A DNA stretch of 44,048 nt from an uncultured Collinsella sp. (GTDB lineage Bacteria > Actinomycetota > Coriobacteriia > Coriobacteriales > Coriobacteriaceae): positions 1 through 44,048 of the forward strand of contig CALDWI010000080.1 of the NCBI GenBank assembly GCA_937923795.1. Reading direction: 5' to 3'. A program made the position numbers and the translations under genes. This document shows, piece by piece, positions 16,102 to 23,053 of this stretch. Position 1 is the stretch's first letter, and every line of letters begins with the position of its first letter. The notes under the pieces were generated by a model that worked only from the letters and a program-made list of their open reading frames with translations, was not told where the DNA came from and ran no database searches.

Positions 16102-16237
16102 CTAGAGCCCTGGTGTAATTGACTGGATCACCGTTCCGGGAACCGGTATCGACCTACCTGTCCGCCAAACTCCTTCTTCAGCTCCAGCCTAGTATCTGAC
16201 TCGCGCTGTTATAAGCGAAAACCGAAGAGATGCATCT

Positions 16238-16268
16238 TTGCCAAGAAAATAAGGTTAGCCTTATCTTA
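16238..16268 (+). promoter_or_regulatory. Promoter with IdeR/DtxR-like iron box
   Basis: A -35 TTGCCA (16238-16243), a 17-bp spacer and a -10 TTATCT (16261-16266) precede the methyltransferase gene. The 19-bp segment 16250-16268 (TAAGGTTAGCCTTATCTTA) matches the IdeR/DtxR consensus TWAGGTWAGSCTWACCTWA at 18 of 19 positions and covers the spacer and -10. Iron- or manganese-dependent repression of the downstream genes is the natural reading. Confidence 0.65.
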
Positions 16269-16324
16269 CTGCATGATTCGTGTGTTATGGTTAGATGGCT
16301 CTAACTTTTTGGGGGGCGATAGCC

Positions 16325-16954
16325 ATGCACGAACGCAAGGACTTCTGGGACAAGAATGCCGGTCGGTACGACCGTTTCATGCGAAACGACCGGGCGGCGT
16401 ATGAGAAGATGTATGGGCTGATCCGGCCGGTGGTGAAAGAAAAAACCGTACTGGAGGTTGCCACCGGCACGGGGCTTATCGCAAAGAACATCGTGAATAC
16501 AGCGGCGCATATCGAGGCTACGGACGCTTCTGCACAGATGATCCTTGAAGCAAAACGGGACAATCAATCCGCAAAGCTGCACTTTTCCGTACAAGATATG
16601 TTCCGCCTGCCCTATGCACAGAAGTCCTTCGAAGTGGTGATCGTGTCCAACGCGCTTCACATAGTGCCGCATCCGGAAAAGGCCCTGCAAGAAATCAGGC
16701 GGGTGCTGAAGGACGACGGCGTGCTCATCGCGCCAACCTTCACCCACGCGGGGAACTCGGTTTCCGGCAAAGCAAAAGCCCTTTTCATGAGCATGGCGGG
16801 ATTCCCCCTCCACAGCAGGTGGACAAGCGAGGAATACCTGCGTTTCCTGCGTCAAAACGGCTGGGCGGTGCAGAAAAGCGCGGTGCTGAAGGCCTCATTC
16901 CCGTTGACCTATACGGAATGCACGAAATCGGAGGGGCCAGATGTCGTTCTTTGA
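16325..16954 (+). CDS. Class I SAM-dependent methyltransferase (ubiE-like)
   Basis: A 209-residue cytosolic methyltransferase. Motif I is VLEVATGTGLIAKN (about residues 43-56), with the acidic residue at the end of strand 2 in IEATDAS. Motif post-I/II is FEVVIVSNALHIVPHP, and motif III is VLKDDGVLIAPTF. The substrate is unknown. Codon choice (CGG, AAA, more A/T) differs from neighbours and looks Firmicute-like, suggesting transfer. It is first behind the IdeR-like box, so it may belong to iron or metallophore metabolism. Its 3' end overlaps the next, truncated methyltransferase by 14 bp. Confidence 0.82.
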   Translation: MHERKDFWDKNAGRYDRFMRNDRAAYEKMYGLIRPVVKEKTVLEVATGTGLIAKNIVNTAAHIEATDASAQMILEAKRDNQSAKLHFSVQDMFRLPYAQKSFEVVIVSNALHIVPHPEKALQEIRRVLKDDGVLIAPTFTHAGNSVSGKAKALFMSMAGFPLHSRWTSEEYLRFLRQNGWAVQKSAVLKASFPLTYTECTKSEGPDVVL

Positions 16955-17306
16955 AAACACCCGCAAGCCCGTGGGCCTCGGCGGAAAACTAATGGTTGCC
17001 ATGATGAATCTGGGCCACGGCCCTGTGGCGCGGTGGGGACTTCGATTTCTGCGACTTGCGCCAAATGCCAAAGTGCTGGATTGTGGCTGCGGCGGCGGGG
17101 CAAACATAAAACGACTGCTGAAAAAATGCCCGCATGGCGTCGTCAAGGGCATCGACTATTCGCCCGTCAGCGTGGAGAAGGCTAGAAAGCTCAACCGAAC
17201 TGCAATTCAGGAGGGGCGTTGCGCCGTTCTGCAAGGCAGTGTGGCGGATATGGCGTTTGAGGACGCCATGCGGGCATTTTTGCATCCATCCCGCACATGG
17301 CGATAG
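16941..17306 (+). pseudogene. Truncated SAM methyltransferase with deletion junction
   Basis: The first 105 codons are a normal class I methyltransferase N-terminus (KVLDCGCGGGANIKRLLKKCP, cited from its ends, then VKGIDYSPVSVEKARK and GSVADMAFE). The frame then breaks into unrelated sequence and stops at 17306, about half the usual length. Just after the break another frame reads MAIGMTAIAAVLAAITTVFIH followed by a stop at 17362, which looks like the last membrane helix of a different, deleted protein. The junction is best explained by one deletion that removed the 3' half of this gene and most of a membrane-protein gene. Confidence 0.7.
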
Positions 17307-17373
17307 GCATGACGGCCATAGCGGCTGTGCTGGCGGCAATTACGACAGTTTTTATTCACTGAGGAAGGAACCT

Positions 17374-18204
17374 ATGAAATGTAAAATCGAGAAAAACACC
17401 GTGCAGGAGACGCTGATCCTCCCGCTGTATTCCCGGAAGCTGTGTACGGAGCTGTACCCGAACCTTTACAGGGATGAAACAGCGGTTCGTCTGCTCGACC
17501 AGATCGACTACGACTTTTCAAAGGCAGAGAAAAACTCCCGCAGCCTGATACAGCGCTTTGGTGCGCTGGAGGTGGCAATGCGGCAGGGTGATCTTGCTTT
17601 CGAGGTACAGGATTACCTGAAAGGCCACCCCAATGCGGCGGTGGTCAATCTGGGCTGCGGACTGGACAACACCGGCAGAACCTGCGACAACGGTAGATGC
17701 AAGATTTACAATCTGGACTTCCCGGATGTGATTGCCTTGCGGCAGCAGCTACTGCCCGCCGGGGATCGAGAACAAAATATCCCCTGCGACCTGAAAGACA
17801 CCACATGGTTTAGCAAAATCGATGCCTCCGGCGGGGCGGTGTTCTTTGCCTCCGGGGTGTTCTATTACTTTCTGACCCAGCAGGTCCGGGAACTGGTGCG
17901 GGAGATGGCGGACGCTTTCCCCGGCGGTGTGCTGGTCTTTGATGCTGCCAATCGGACAGCAGTAAAGATGATCGCAAAAACATGGCTTAAGACTGCAAAA
18001 ATCAAGGACGTGGGGGCATATTTTGCGGTTTCGGATGCCGCCAAGGAAATCGGCACGTGGGACAGCCGTCTGCAGGTCACAAGTCGCGGCTATATGCTGG
18101 GTTATAACGATTTGAGAGACCCTTCTGTCAGCGGCTTTTTCCGGTTTCTCGCAAGGGTCGGTGACAACGGGATGAAAATGCAAATCGTGAAAATAAGATT
18201 TTGA
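17374..18204 (+). CDS. SAM-dependent methyltransferase, LCMT/PPM (TcmP)-like family
   Basis: A 276-residue methyltransferase of the leucine carboxyl methyltransferase-like family, which acts on small-molecule oxygen or carboxyl groups. The N-terminal helical cap has TLILPLYSRKLCTELYPNLY. The SAM site is AAVVNLGCGLDNTGRT (about residues 88-103), with YNLDFPDVIALRQQLLP as the acidic strand and AVFFASGVFYYFLTQQVREL (cited from its ends) as motif IV. GAGGAAGGAA precedes the ATG at 17374; earlier in-frame starts run through the deletion scar. It shares the transferred-looking codon use of the genes upstream and ends at a strong terminator. Confidence 0.82.
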   Translation: MKCKIEKNTVQETLILPLYSRKLCTELYPNLYRDETAVRLLDQIDYDFSKAEKNSRSLIQRFGALEVAMRQGDLAFEVQDYLKGHPNAAVVNLGCGLDNTGRTCDNGRCKIYNLDFPDVIALRQQLLPAGDREQNIPCDLKDTTWFSKIDASGGAVFFASGVFYYFLTQQVRELVREMADAFPGGVLVFDAANRTAVKMIAKTWLKTAKIKDVGAYFAVSDAAKEIGTWDSRLQVTSRGYMLGYNDLRDPSVSGFFRFLARVGDNGMKMQIVKIRF

Positions 18205-18217
18205 GAGACAAAAATGC

Positions 18218-18270
18218 AAAAGACGAGCACTTCTTGCCGCTCAATTGGCAAGAAGCGCTCGTCTTTTCTT
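18218..18270 (+). terminator. Strong intrinsic terminator
   Basis: A stem of about 20 bp with one mismatch (arms around AAAAGACGAGC and CTTCTTGCC, repeated inverted as GGCAAGAAG and GCTCGTCTTTT) is followed by CTTTTCTT. It ends the methyltransferase unit. The complementary A run lets it also serve the minus-strand ROK gene ending at 18300. Confidence 0.85.
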
Positions 18271-18299
18271 AACGCGTTGTATGGCGGAGAGAGCGCAAG

Positions 18300-19184
18300 T
18301 TACGCGAGCGCCCTTCTTGCCAGCTCGGCCGCGCCGAGGATTCCTTGGTCGCCGCCGCAGCCCGGAGCGCAGATGTAGCTCTCCATGTCCTTAAGCTCGG
18401 CGGTCTGGATGTAGCCACCCAGATATTCGAGGGTCTTCTTGCGGACGATGCCGTAGAGCTGCTCCTGGTGCATCACGCCGCCGCCGAGGACGATGCGGCG
18501 AGGCGAGTACATGAGCACGAGGTTCGCACACATCTGCCCCAGATAATCCCCCTCGAGCATCCACACCTCATCGTTGTCCGCGAGCTCGGCCGCGGGCTTT
18601 CCCCAGCGCGCGGCGATGGCGGGGCCGGAGGCGAGGCCCTCGAGGCAGCTCGCGTGGCTCGGGCAGACGCAGCGTCCTTCCTCGGTGGGACGGGTCCTTA
18701 CCAGCATGTGACCGGCCTCGGGGTGCAGCATGCCGTGAAGGAGCCTGCCCGCGCACATGACGCCCGCGCCCACGCCGGTGCCGATGGTCACGTAGACGGC
18801 GTCCTTGAGCCCCTTGCAGCAGCCGAAGACCACTTCGCCGAGGCAGGCAACGTTCACGTCCGTATCGTAGGCCACCGGAATCCCGAGGGCGTCGGCGAAC
18901 GCGGCGCGAAGACCATAGCCTCGCCACGCGAGCTTGGGCGTTTGGAGGATGGAGCCGTAGCGCTCGTCGGCGGGGTCGACGCAGGTCGGGCCGAAGGCGC
19001 CGATGCCCAACGCGTTCACATCACGGGCGGTGAACCACTCGACCATTTGTGGGACGGTCTCGACGGGCATAAGCGTCGGGGTCTCCATACGGTCGAGGAC
19101 CTCGCCGTCGCCGGACACCACGGCACAGACCATCTTGGTCCCGCCGGCCTCGAGGGCGCCGAGCCTCATTTGCTTTTCGCTCAT
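18300..19184 (-). CDS. ROK-family sugar kinase (fructokinase-like)
   Basis: A 294-residue cytosolic ATP-dependent sugar kinase. The ATP phosphate loop is GALEAGGTKMVCAVV (about residues 8-22). GAFGPTCVD and YDTDVNVACLGE carry the sugar and catalytic Asp contacts. The ROK zinc site is in GHMLVR plus CVCPSHASCLEG. The GALEAGGTK start and GPTCVD resemble Gram-positive fructokinases (ScrK/GmuE). It is the last gene of the PTS-GH172 operon, so it probably phosphorylates a free hexose, likely fructose, released by the GH172 enzyme. AAGGAGGATCAC precedes the ATG. Confidence 0.88.
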   Translation of the reverse strand: MSEKQMRLGALEAGGTKMVCAVVSGDGEVLDRMETPTLMPVETVPQMVEWFTARDVNALGIGAFGPTCVDPADERYGSILQTPKLAWRGYGLRAAFADALGIPVAYDTDVNVACLGEVVFGCCKGLKDAVYVTIGTGVGAGVMCAGRLLHGMLHPEAGHMLVRTRPTEEGRCVCPSHASCLEGLASGPAIAARWGKPAAELADNDEVWMLEGDYLGQMCANLVLMYSPRRIVLGGGVMHQEQLYGIVRKKTLEYLGGYIQTAELKDMESYICAPGCGGDQGILGAAELARRALA

Positions 19185-19263
19185 GTGATCCTCCTTACAA
19201 AGGGACGCCCGCAGTCATGGTCAACCGCGGGCGCCCATAACGTTGGCTTGTTTCGAGGCGACC

Positions 19264-20388
19264 CTACCTGGGCACGCGGTCCTGCCTTGCGGCAAACGGG
19301 GCGAGCACGGCGTGCGGCTCGCTTTGGTACCAGTAGGCGACGGTGGAGATGTCGTCCTCGCGCTCGTAGAGCTTGATGTCGTCGTTGCCGAGGTCCTGGA
19401 ACGTCACGCGCAGGTCCTCCTTGAACGAGATCGGGTCGGGAAGGTGCCACCTGTAGAGGCCATGCCTGGGCAGCGCGTCGTCGTTGGTCGCGAGCATCGG
19501 GTTCGGGTTCGGCTTGCCCGCGCTGAAGCGGTCGCGCGTGGCGTCGCGCGTCGAGCGGTACGGGTAGCCGGCGAACAGCGTGTTGAAGCACTGCGCCTCG
19601 GGCAGCGCGTGGGGCGGCCTGTCGAGGAAGGCCCAGGCACCGCCGAAGTAGTCCTCGGCTCCCGTCGAGGTGACCGTGGGGAACTCCTCGTCGCCGTCGA
19701 GGAAGAACTTCATCTCGCCCTCGCCCCACCAATAGCGCTCCAGGGCGCACAGGGCCATGTAGGTGCCGACGTAGTAGCCCTTACCGCGCACGCCGTCGAG
19801 CACGGTGTAGTCGACGCCCCTGCGGGTGCTGCGCTCGCGGTTAAAACGGGCGTGGAAGTACATGGCGTCGTCCGGCACGTCGGTGAGCGCGTAGTTGAAC
19901 GTGTAGAAGATGTACTTAATGAACCCGGGGTGCTCGCTCGTAAGCGTGACCTTGGCGTGCTTCCTGAAAGGCATCTCGAAGTAGCAGTTCATGCCGCCCG
20001 TCGGGTTCACGCAGATGGGCATCGAGTTGACGATGGCGCGCTCACCGAAGCCGTTGCAGAAGAAGTCGCCGACAGGGCACTCGACCGAGGGGGTCTCCTC
20101 GTCGTCCCAGTAGAAGCGCAGCACGAGGTCGCGCATGACGAAGCTGCCGGCGGCGGTCTTGTCGGGGACGGTCATCCAGATGTGGCGGATGATGCCGGGG
20201 CCCTCGATGTCCGCGAGCGTGATGGTCTCGCCGGACTCAAGGGGCACGCAGCACGAGCCCTTGCGGCCGACGCCGAGGTGGCTGGCCGACATGGCGGCAC
20301 GGCCCTTCTCGCCCGTGATGTTCTCGGGGGTGATGGCGCGGCTTTCCTCACCGCCGTGCATCCACACGTCCTTAAGGAACTCTCTCAT
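19264..20388 (-). CDS. DUF2961 protein, glycoside hydrolase family GH172
   Basis: A 374-residue hydrolase with no signal peptide, hence cytosolic. DUF2961 proteins were assigned to GH172, which includes difructose dianhydride I synthase/hydrolase and D-arabinofuranosidases. The family signature is present as YWWGEGEMKFFLDGDEE and TSTGAEDYFGGAW. Glu223/225 and Glu245 are about 20 residues apart, like the two catalytic glutamates of characterised members. IEGPGIIRHIW (about 61-71) is another conserved block. It lies between PTS IIA and a fructokinase-like ROK gene, suggesting that a fructofuranosyl or arabinofuranosyl oligosaccharide enters by PTS and is cleaved inside. GAGGAGG precedes the ATG. 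Confidence 0.85.
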   Translation of the reverse strand: MREFLKDVWMHGGEESRAITPENITGEKGRAAMSASHLGVGRKGSCCVPLESGETITLADIEGPGIIRHIWMTVPDKTAAGSFVMRDLVLRFYWDDEETPSVECPVGDFFCNGFGERAIVNSMPICVNPTGGMNCYFEMPFRKHAKVTLTSEHPGFIKYIFYTFNYALTDVPDDAMYFHARFNRERSTRRGVDYTVLDGVRGKGYYVGTYMALCALERYWWGEGEMKFFLDGDEEFPTVTSTGAEDYFGGAWAFLDRPPHALPEAQCFNTLFAGYPYRSTRDATRDRFSAGKPNPNPMLATNDDALPRHGLYRWHLPDPISFKEDLRVTFQDLGNDDIKLYEREDDISTVAYWYQSEPHAVLAPFAARQDRVPR

Positions 20389-20400
20389 CGTCGACCTCCT

Positions 20401-20799
20401 CTATTCGTCGTCTTCGCACTCGGCGGAACTGGCACCGTTCACGTAGACGATCTGCTGGCGCGCCTCGTCGACGAGGGCGTCGAAGTCGAGTTTCTCGTCG
20501 GGGCGCGCGAGCGCGACCGTCATGGCGAGCGGGAGGTTGACACCCGCGATCACGTGGATCCGGTCGGAGGCGAAGCGGGAGAAGCGCTGGTTCACGCTGC
20601 CGCCGAGCGCGTCGGTGAGGACGACGACCTCGTCAGTGCCCGAAAGAGCCGCCTCGACCGCCGCGTCGAGCCCCTCGCCGTTGTCGTTCACGTAGGCGCA
20701 CACGGCGTTGACGGCGTCGCTCTTACCCGTAAGGAACTCGAGGGTGTCCTTGAAGCCCTGGGCGAGAAGGGAATGGCTCGCCACAACTATCTTTCTCAT
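20401..20799 (-). CDS. PTS mannose/fructose-class EIIA
   Basis: A 132-residue free-standing EIIA of the mannose class. The phosphorylation site is His9 in VVASHSLLAQGF, followed by the usual alternating alpha/beta pattern with VVVLTDALGGSVNQRF (about residues 58-73). It takes phosphate from HPr and passes it to the EIIB encoded at 22457. In this operon EIIA and EIIB are separate genes and EIIA comes after EIID. It starts 26 bp after EIID. Substrate specificity lies in IIB and IIC/IID, not here. Confidence 0.9.
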   Translation of the reverse strand: MRKIVVASHSLLAQGFKDTLEFLTGKSDAVNAVCAYVNDNGEGLDAAVEAALSGTDEVVVLTDALGGSVNQRFSRFASDRIHVIAGVNLPLAMTVALARPDEKLDFDALVDEARQQIVYVNGASSAECEDDE

Positions 20800-20825
20800 T
20801 GATTCACCAATCTCTTGGGTCGAAG

Positions 20826-21659
20826 CTAGGCGAGGATGCCAGCGGCGGAGGCGACCATCGCGAGGACGATCACCACGAGGATGAGGGCCGTCATGCTCGC
20901 GTTCTTCTTGGTAAGAAGGTAATACGCGCTTCCCGTGATGGCGGCGGGGATCATGGCAGGCAGGATCTTGTCGAGCAGCGGCTGAATCTCCATCGAGACG
21001 TCGCCGAAGCTGAAGCTAATCGGGCAGGTGACGCCGATGACCGAGGCGATGAGGCAGCCGACCACGGTGAGGCCGAGCACGGAGGCGGCGGCAGTGAGGT
21101 TGGGAAGCTTCTCGCTGAAGTCGGTGACGAGCTTCACGCCCTGCTTGTAGCCGAACTCGAGGGCGTGCATGCGGACCCAGAAGATGGCCAAGATGAGCGC
21201 GAACCAGATGCCGGCTCCCACGGGGTTGCCCTCGATGGCCATGTAGGCGGCGATGGAGCCCATGATGGTCGGGATCATGGTCATGAGCAGGGAGTCGCCG
21301 ACGCCGGCGAGCGGTCCCATGGTGCCGATCTTCAGGTCTTGGACGGCGTCCGCCGCCGCTAGGCCGTCGCGTTCCTCCATGGCCACGCAGGCGCCAAGGA
21401 TGATGGCGGCGAGCCAAGGCTGGGTATTGTAGTAGCGGAAGTGGTTGTTGAGCGCTTGCTCATAGTCCTCGTCGTTCGTGTAGATCTTCCTCAGGACCGG
21501 CGAGAGGGCGTAGGCGACTGAGGCGCCCTGCTGGGTCTGGTAGTTGAAGGTGCACACGCTCATGAGCCAGCGCCAGTTCGCGTTGCGCAGATCCTTCTTG
21601 GTGACCTTGTAGCCGGAGGGCTTGCCCTCGGCGACGGCGGTGATGTTCTCGTTTTCCAT
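20826..21659 (-). CDS. PTS mannose/fructose/sorbose-family EIID
   Basis: A 277-residue membrane component. It opens with the EIID signature KVTKKDLRNANWRWLMSVCT and NYQTQQGASVAYALSPVLRK, continues with MEERDG and the conserved GPLAGVGDSLLMTMIPTIMG, and ends in a hydrophobic helix. With EIIC it forms the transmembrane channel that imports and phosphorylates the sugar. It lies 2 bp after EIIC. Confidence 0.92.
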   Translation of the reverse strand: MENENITAVAEGKPSGYKVTKKDLRNANWRWLMSVCTFNYQTQQGASVAYALSPVLRKIYTNDEDYEQALNNHFRYYNTQPWLAAIILGACVAMEERDGLAAADAVQDLKIGTMGPLAGVGDSLLMTMIPTIMGSIAAYMAIEGNPVGAGIWFALILAIFWVRMHALEFGYKQGVKLVTDFSEKLPNLTAAASVLGLTVVGCLIASVIGVTCPISFSFGDVSMEIQPLLDKILPAMIPAAITGSAYYLLTKKNASMTALILVVIVLAMVASAAGILA

Positions 21660-21661
21660 GG

Positions 21662-22447
21662 TTACTCATCCTCTCCGATGAAGGCGTCTGCGGAAGCGTG
21701 GGCGGCGAGCTCGGTGTCCCTCTCGGCACGCTGGTAGAACGCGATCGCGAGGGCAACGCCGACGATGGCGGCGCCGATGATGGGCACGTTCAGGAAGGCC
21801 GAGAGGAAGAAGCCGACGAGCAGGTACTGGAAGTACTTGCCGGTGGGCATGTAGCGGAGCAGCATGGCGATACCGATGGCCGGGAGCATCTTGCCGGCGA
21901 GGGTGAGGCCGGAGAGGAACCACTGAGGCATGACCTCGAGGAGCCAGTTGACGGCGGGCTGGCCGAGCGTCACGGAGACAAAGACGGGCAGGGCGGCGCA
22001 CAGGCCGAAGAGCGCGGGGCAGACCCACAGGATGGCGTTCATCTGATTGAACTTACCCTCGTTGCAGAACTTCTGGGACTTCTCGACGACGAAGCCGTTG
22101 AGGATCTTGACGATGACGTCGAGCTGGATGCCGAGCATGCCGACCGGCAGGCCGATGGCGAGGCCCGTGTCCGCGCCCAGGGTCACGCCGTAGGCGGTGG
22201 CGATGATGGCCATCGTGCCGTAGTCGGGAATCGACGAGCCGCCGAAGCCCGCGACGCCGAGCTGCATGAGCTGGATGGTGCCGCCGATGACGAGGCCGGT
22301 CTGCCAGTCGCCCATGACGACGCCGGTGATAAGGCCCCAGAAGACGGCATAGTTGACGAAGATCATCGGGATGCCGTAGTAGTCCACGTGCTTGATGAAG
22401 GCCAGCAGGGTCAAAAGGACGACCTGCAGGATAGTGAAGTTGACCAT
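21662..22447 (-). CDS. PTS mannose/fructose/sorbose-family EIIC
   Basis: A 261-residue polytopic membrane protein with about seven or eight hydrophobic spans. Family motifs include GVVMGDWQTGLVIGGTIQL, then GVAGFGGSSIPDYGTMAI, and GADTGLAIGLPVGMLG. It forms the sugar-translocating unit with EIID. It lies between EIIB (9 bp upstream) and EIID (2 bp downstream), a typical man/lev/sor arrangement. Confidence 0.92.
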   Translation of the reverse strand: MVNFTILQVVLLTLLAFIKHVDYYGIPMIFVNYAVFWGLITGVVMGDWQTGLVIGGTIQLMQLGVAGFGGSSIPDYGTMAIIATAYGVTLGADTGLAIGLPVGMLGIQLDVIVKILNGFVVEKSQKFCNEGKFNQMNAILWVCPALFGLCAALPVFVSVTLGQPAVNWLLEVMPQWFLSGLTLAGKMLPAIGIAMLLRYMPTGKYFQYLLVGFFLSAFLNVPIIGAAIVGVALAIAFYQRAERDTELAAHASADAFIGEDE

Positions 22448-22456
22448 GATCCCTCC

Positions 22457-22930
22457 TTAGATGAGGTCGGCGACGGAGACGGGCTTGTCGGCGGGCACGA
22501 ACTGTGCCGTCACCTTGACGCCGCGGGCGATGAGCGCCTTGTAGCTCTGGACGTTCTCGGCGGAGGCATAGGCGCGCTGGGTGAGCTGGACGCCGCCCTC
22601 CTTGACGAGCGAGCCGCCGACGATCAGCGACGGGAGCTCGATGCCCGACTCGACCAGGTGAAGGATCGTCTCGGGCTCCTTGGCGATGACAAAGACCTTC
22701 TCGCGGTCGTACTTGCCCGCCGCGAAGTTCTTGAGCGCGGTCTGCTCGGAGATGATCGAGACGGCCATGCCCGCGGGGCGCGCCATCCTCATAGTGGACT
22801 TCAGGACCTCGTCGCCGGCGACCTTGTCGTCGATGACCATGACTCGGGTCGCGCCCGACACCGGGGCCCACTGCGTCACGATGATGCCGTGAAGCAGGCG
22901 ATTGTCGATTCGTGCCATAACAACACTCAT
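22457..22930 (-). CDS. PTS mannose/fructose/sorbose-family EIIB
   Basis: A 157-residue cytosolic EIIB. The phosphorylated residue is His14 in RIDNRLLHGIIVTQW. The rest follows the family (VMVIDDKVAGDEV, IIVTQWAP, LPSLIVGGSLVK). The ATG at 22930 is chosen because AGGAGCAAAC precedes it; an upstream in-frame start at 22999 lies in the promoter region. First gene of the operon IIB-IIC-IID-IIA-GH172-ROK, and 123 bp downstream of the LevR-type regulator. Confidence 0.9.
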   Translation of the reverse strand: MSVVMARIDNRLLHGIIVTQWAPVSGATRVMVIDDKVAGDEVLKSTMRMARPAGMAVSIISEQTALKNFAAGKYDREKVFVIAKEPETILHLVESGIELPSLIVGGSLVKEGGVQLTQRAYASAENVQSYKALIARGVKVTAQFVPADKPVSVADLI

Positions 22931-23053
22931 GTTTGCTCCTATCAAATGAAGTTTTACGTTCGGTACTGCCTCGGCGCTATCCGGATTCGCGCTGGGCAAG
23001 GGGTTATCGGATTATTGAGGACGCGCGGTCAGCTTGCGGCGGCGCGGGGAAGG

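Noticed and set aside
22931..23053. Sigma-54 promoter before the PTS operon
   Set aside because: No TGGCAC-N5-TTGC-like element is present; the nearest GGCAG...AACG segment lacks the essential GC at -12.
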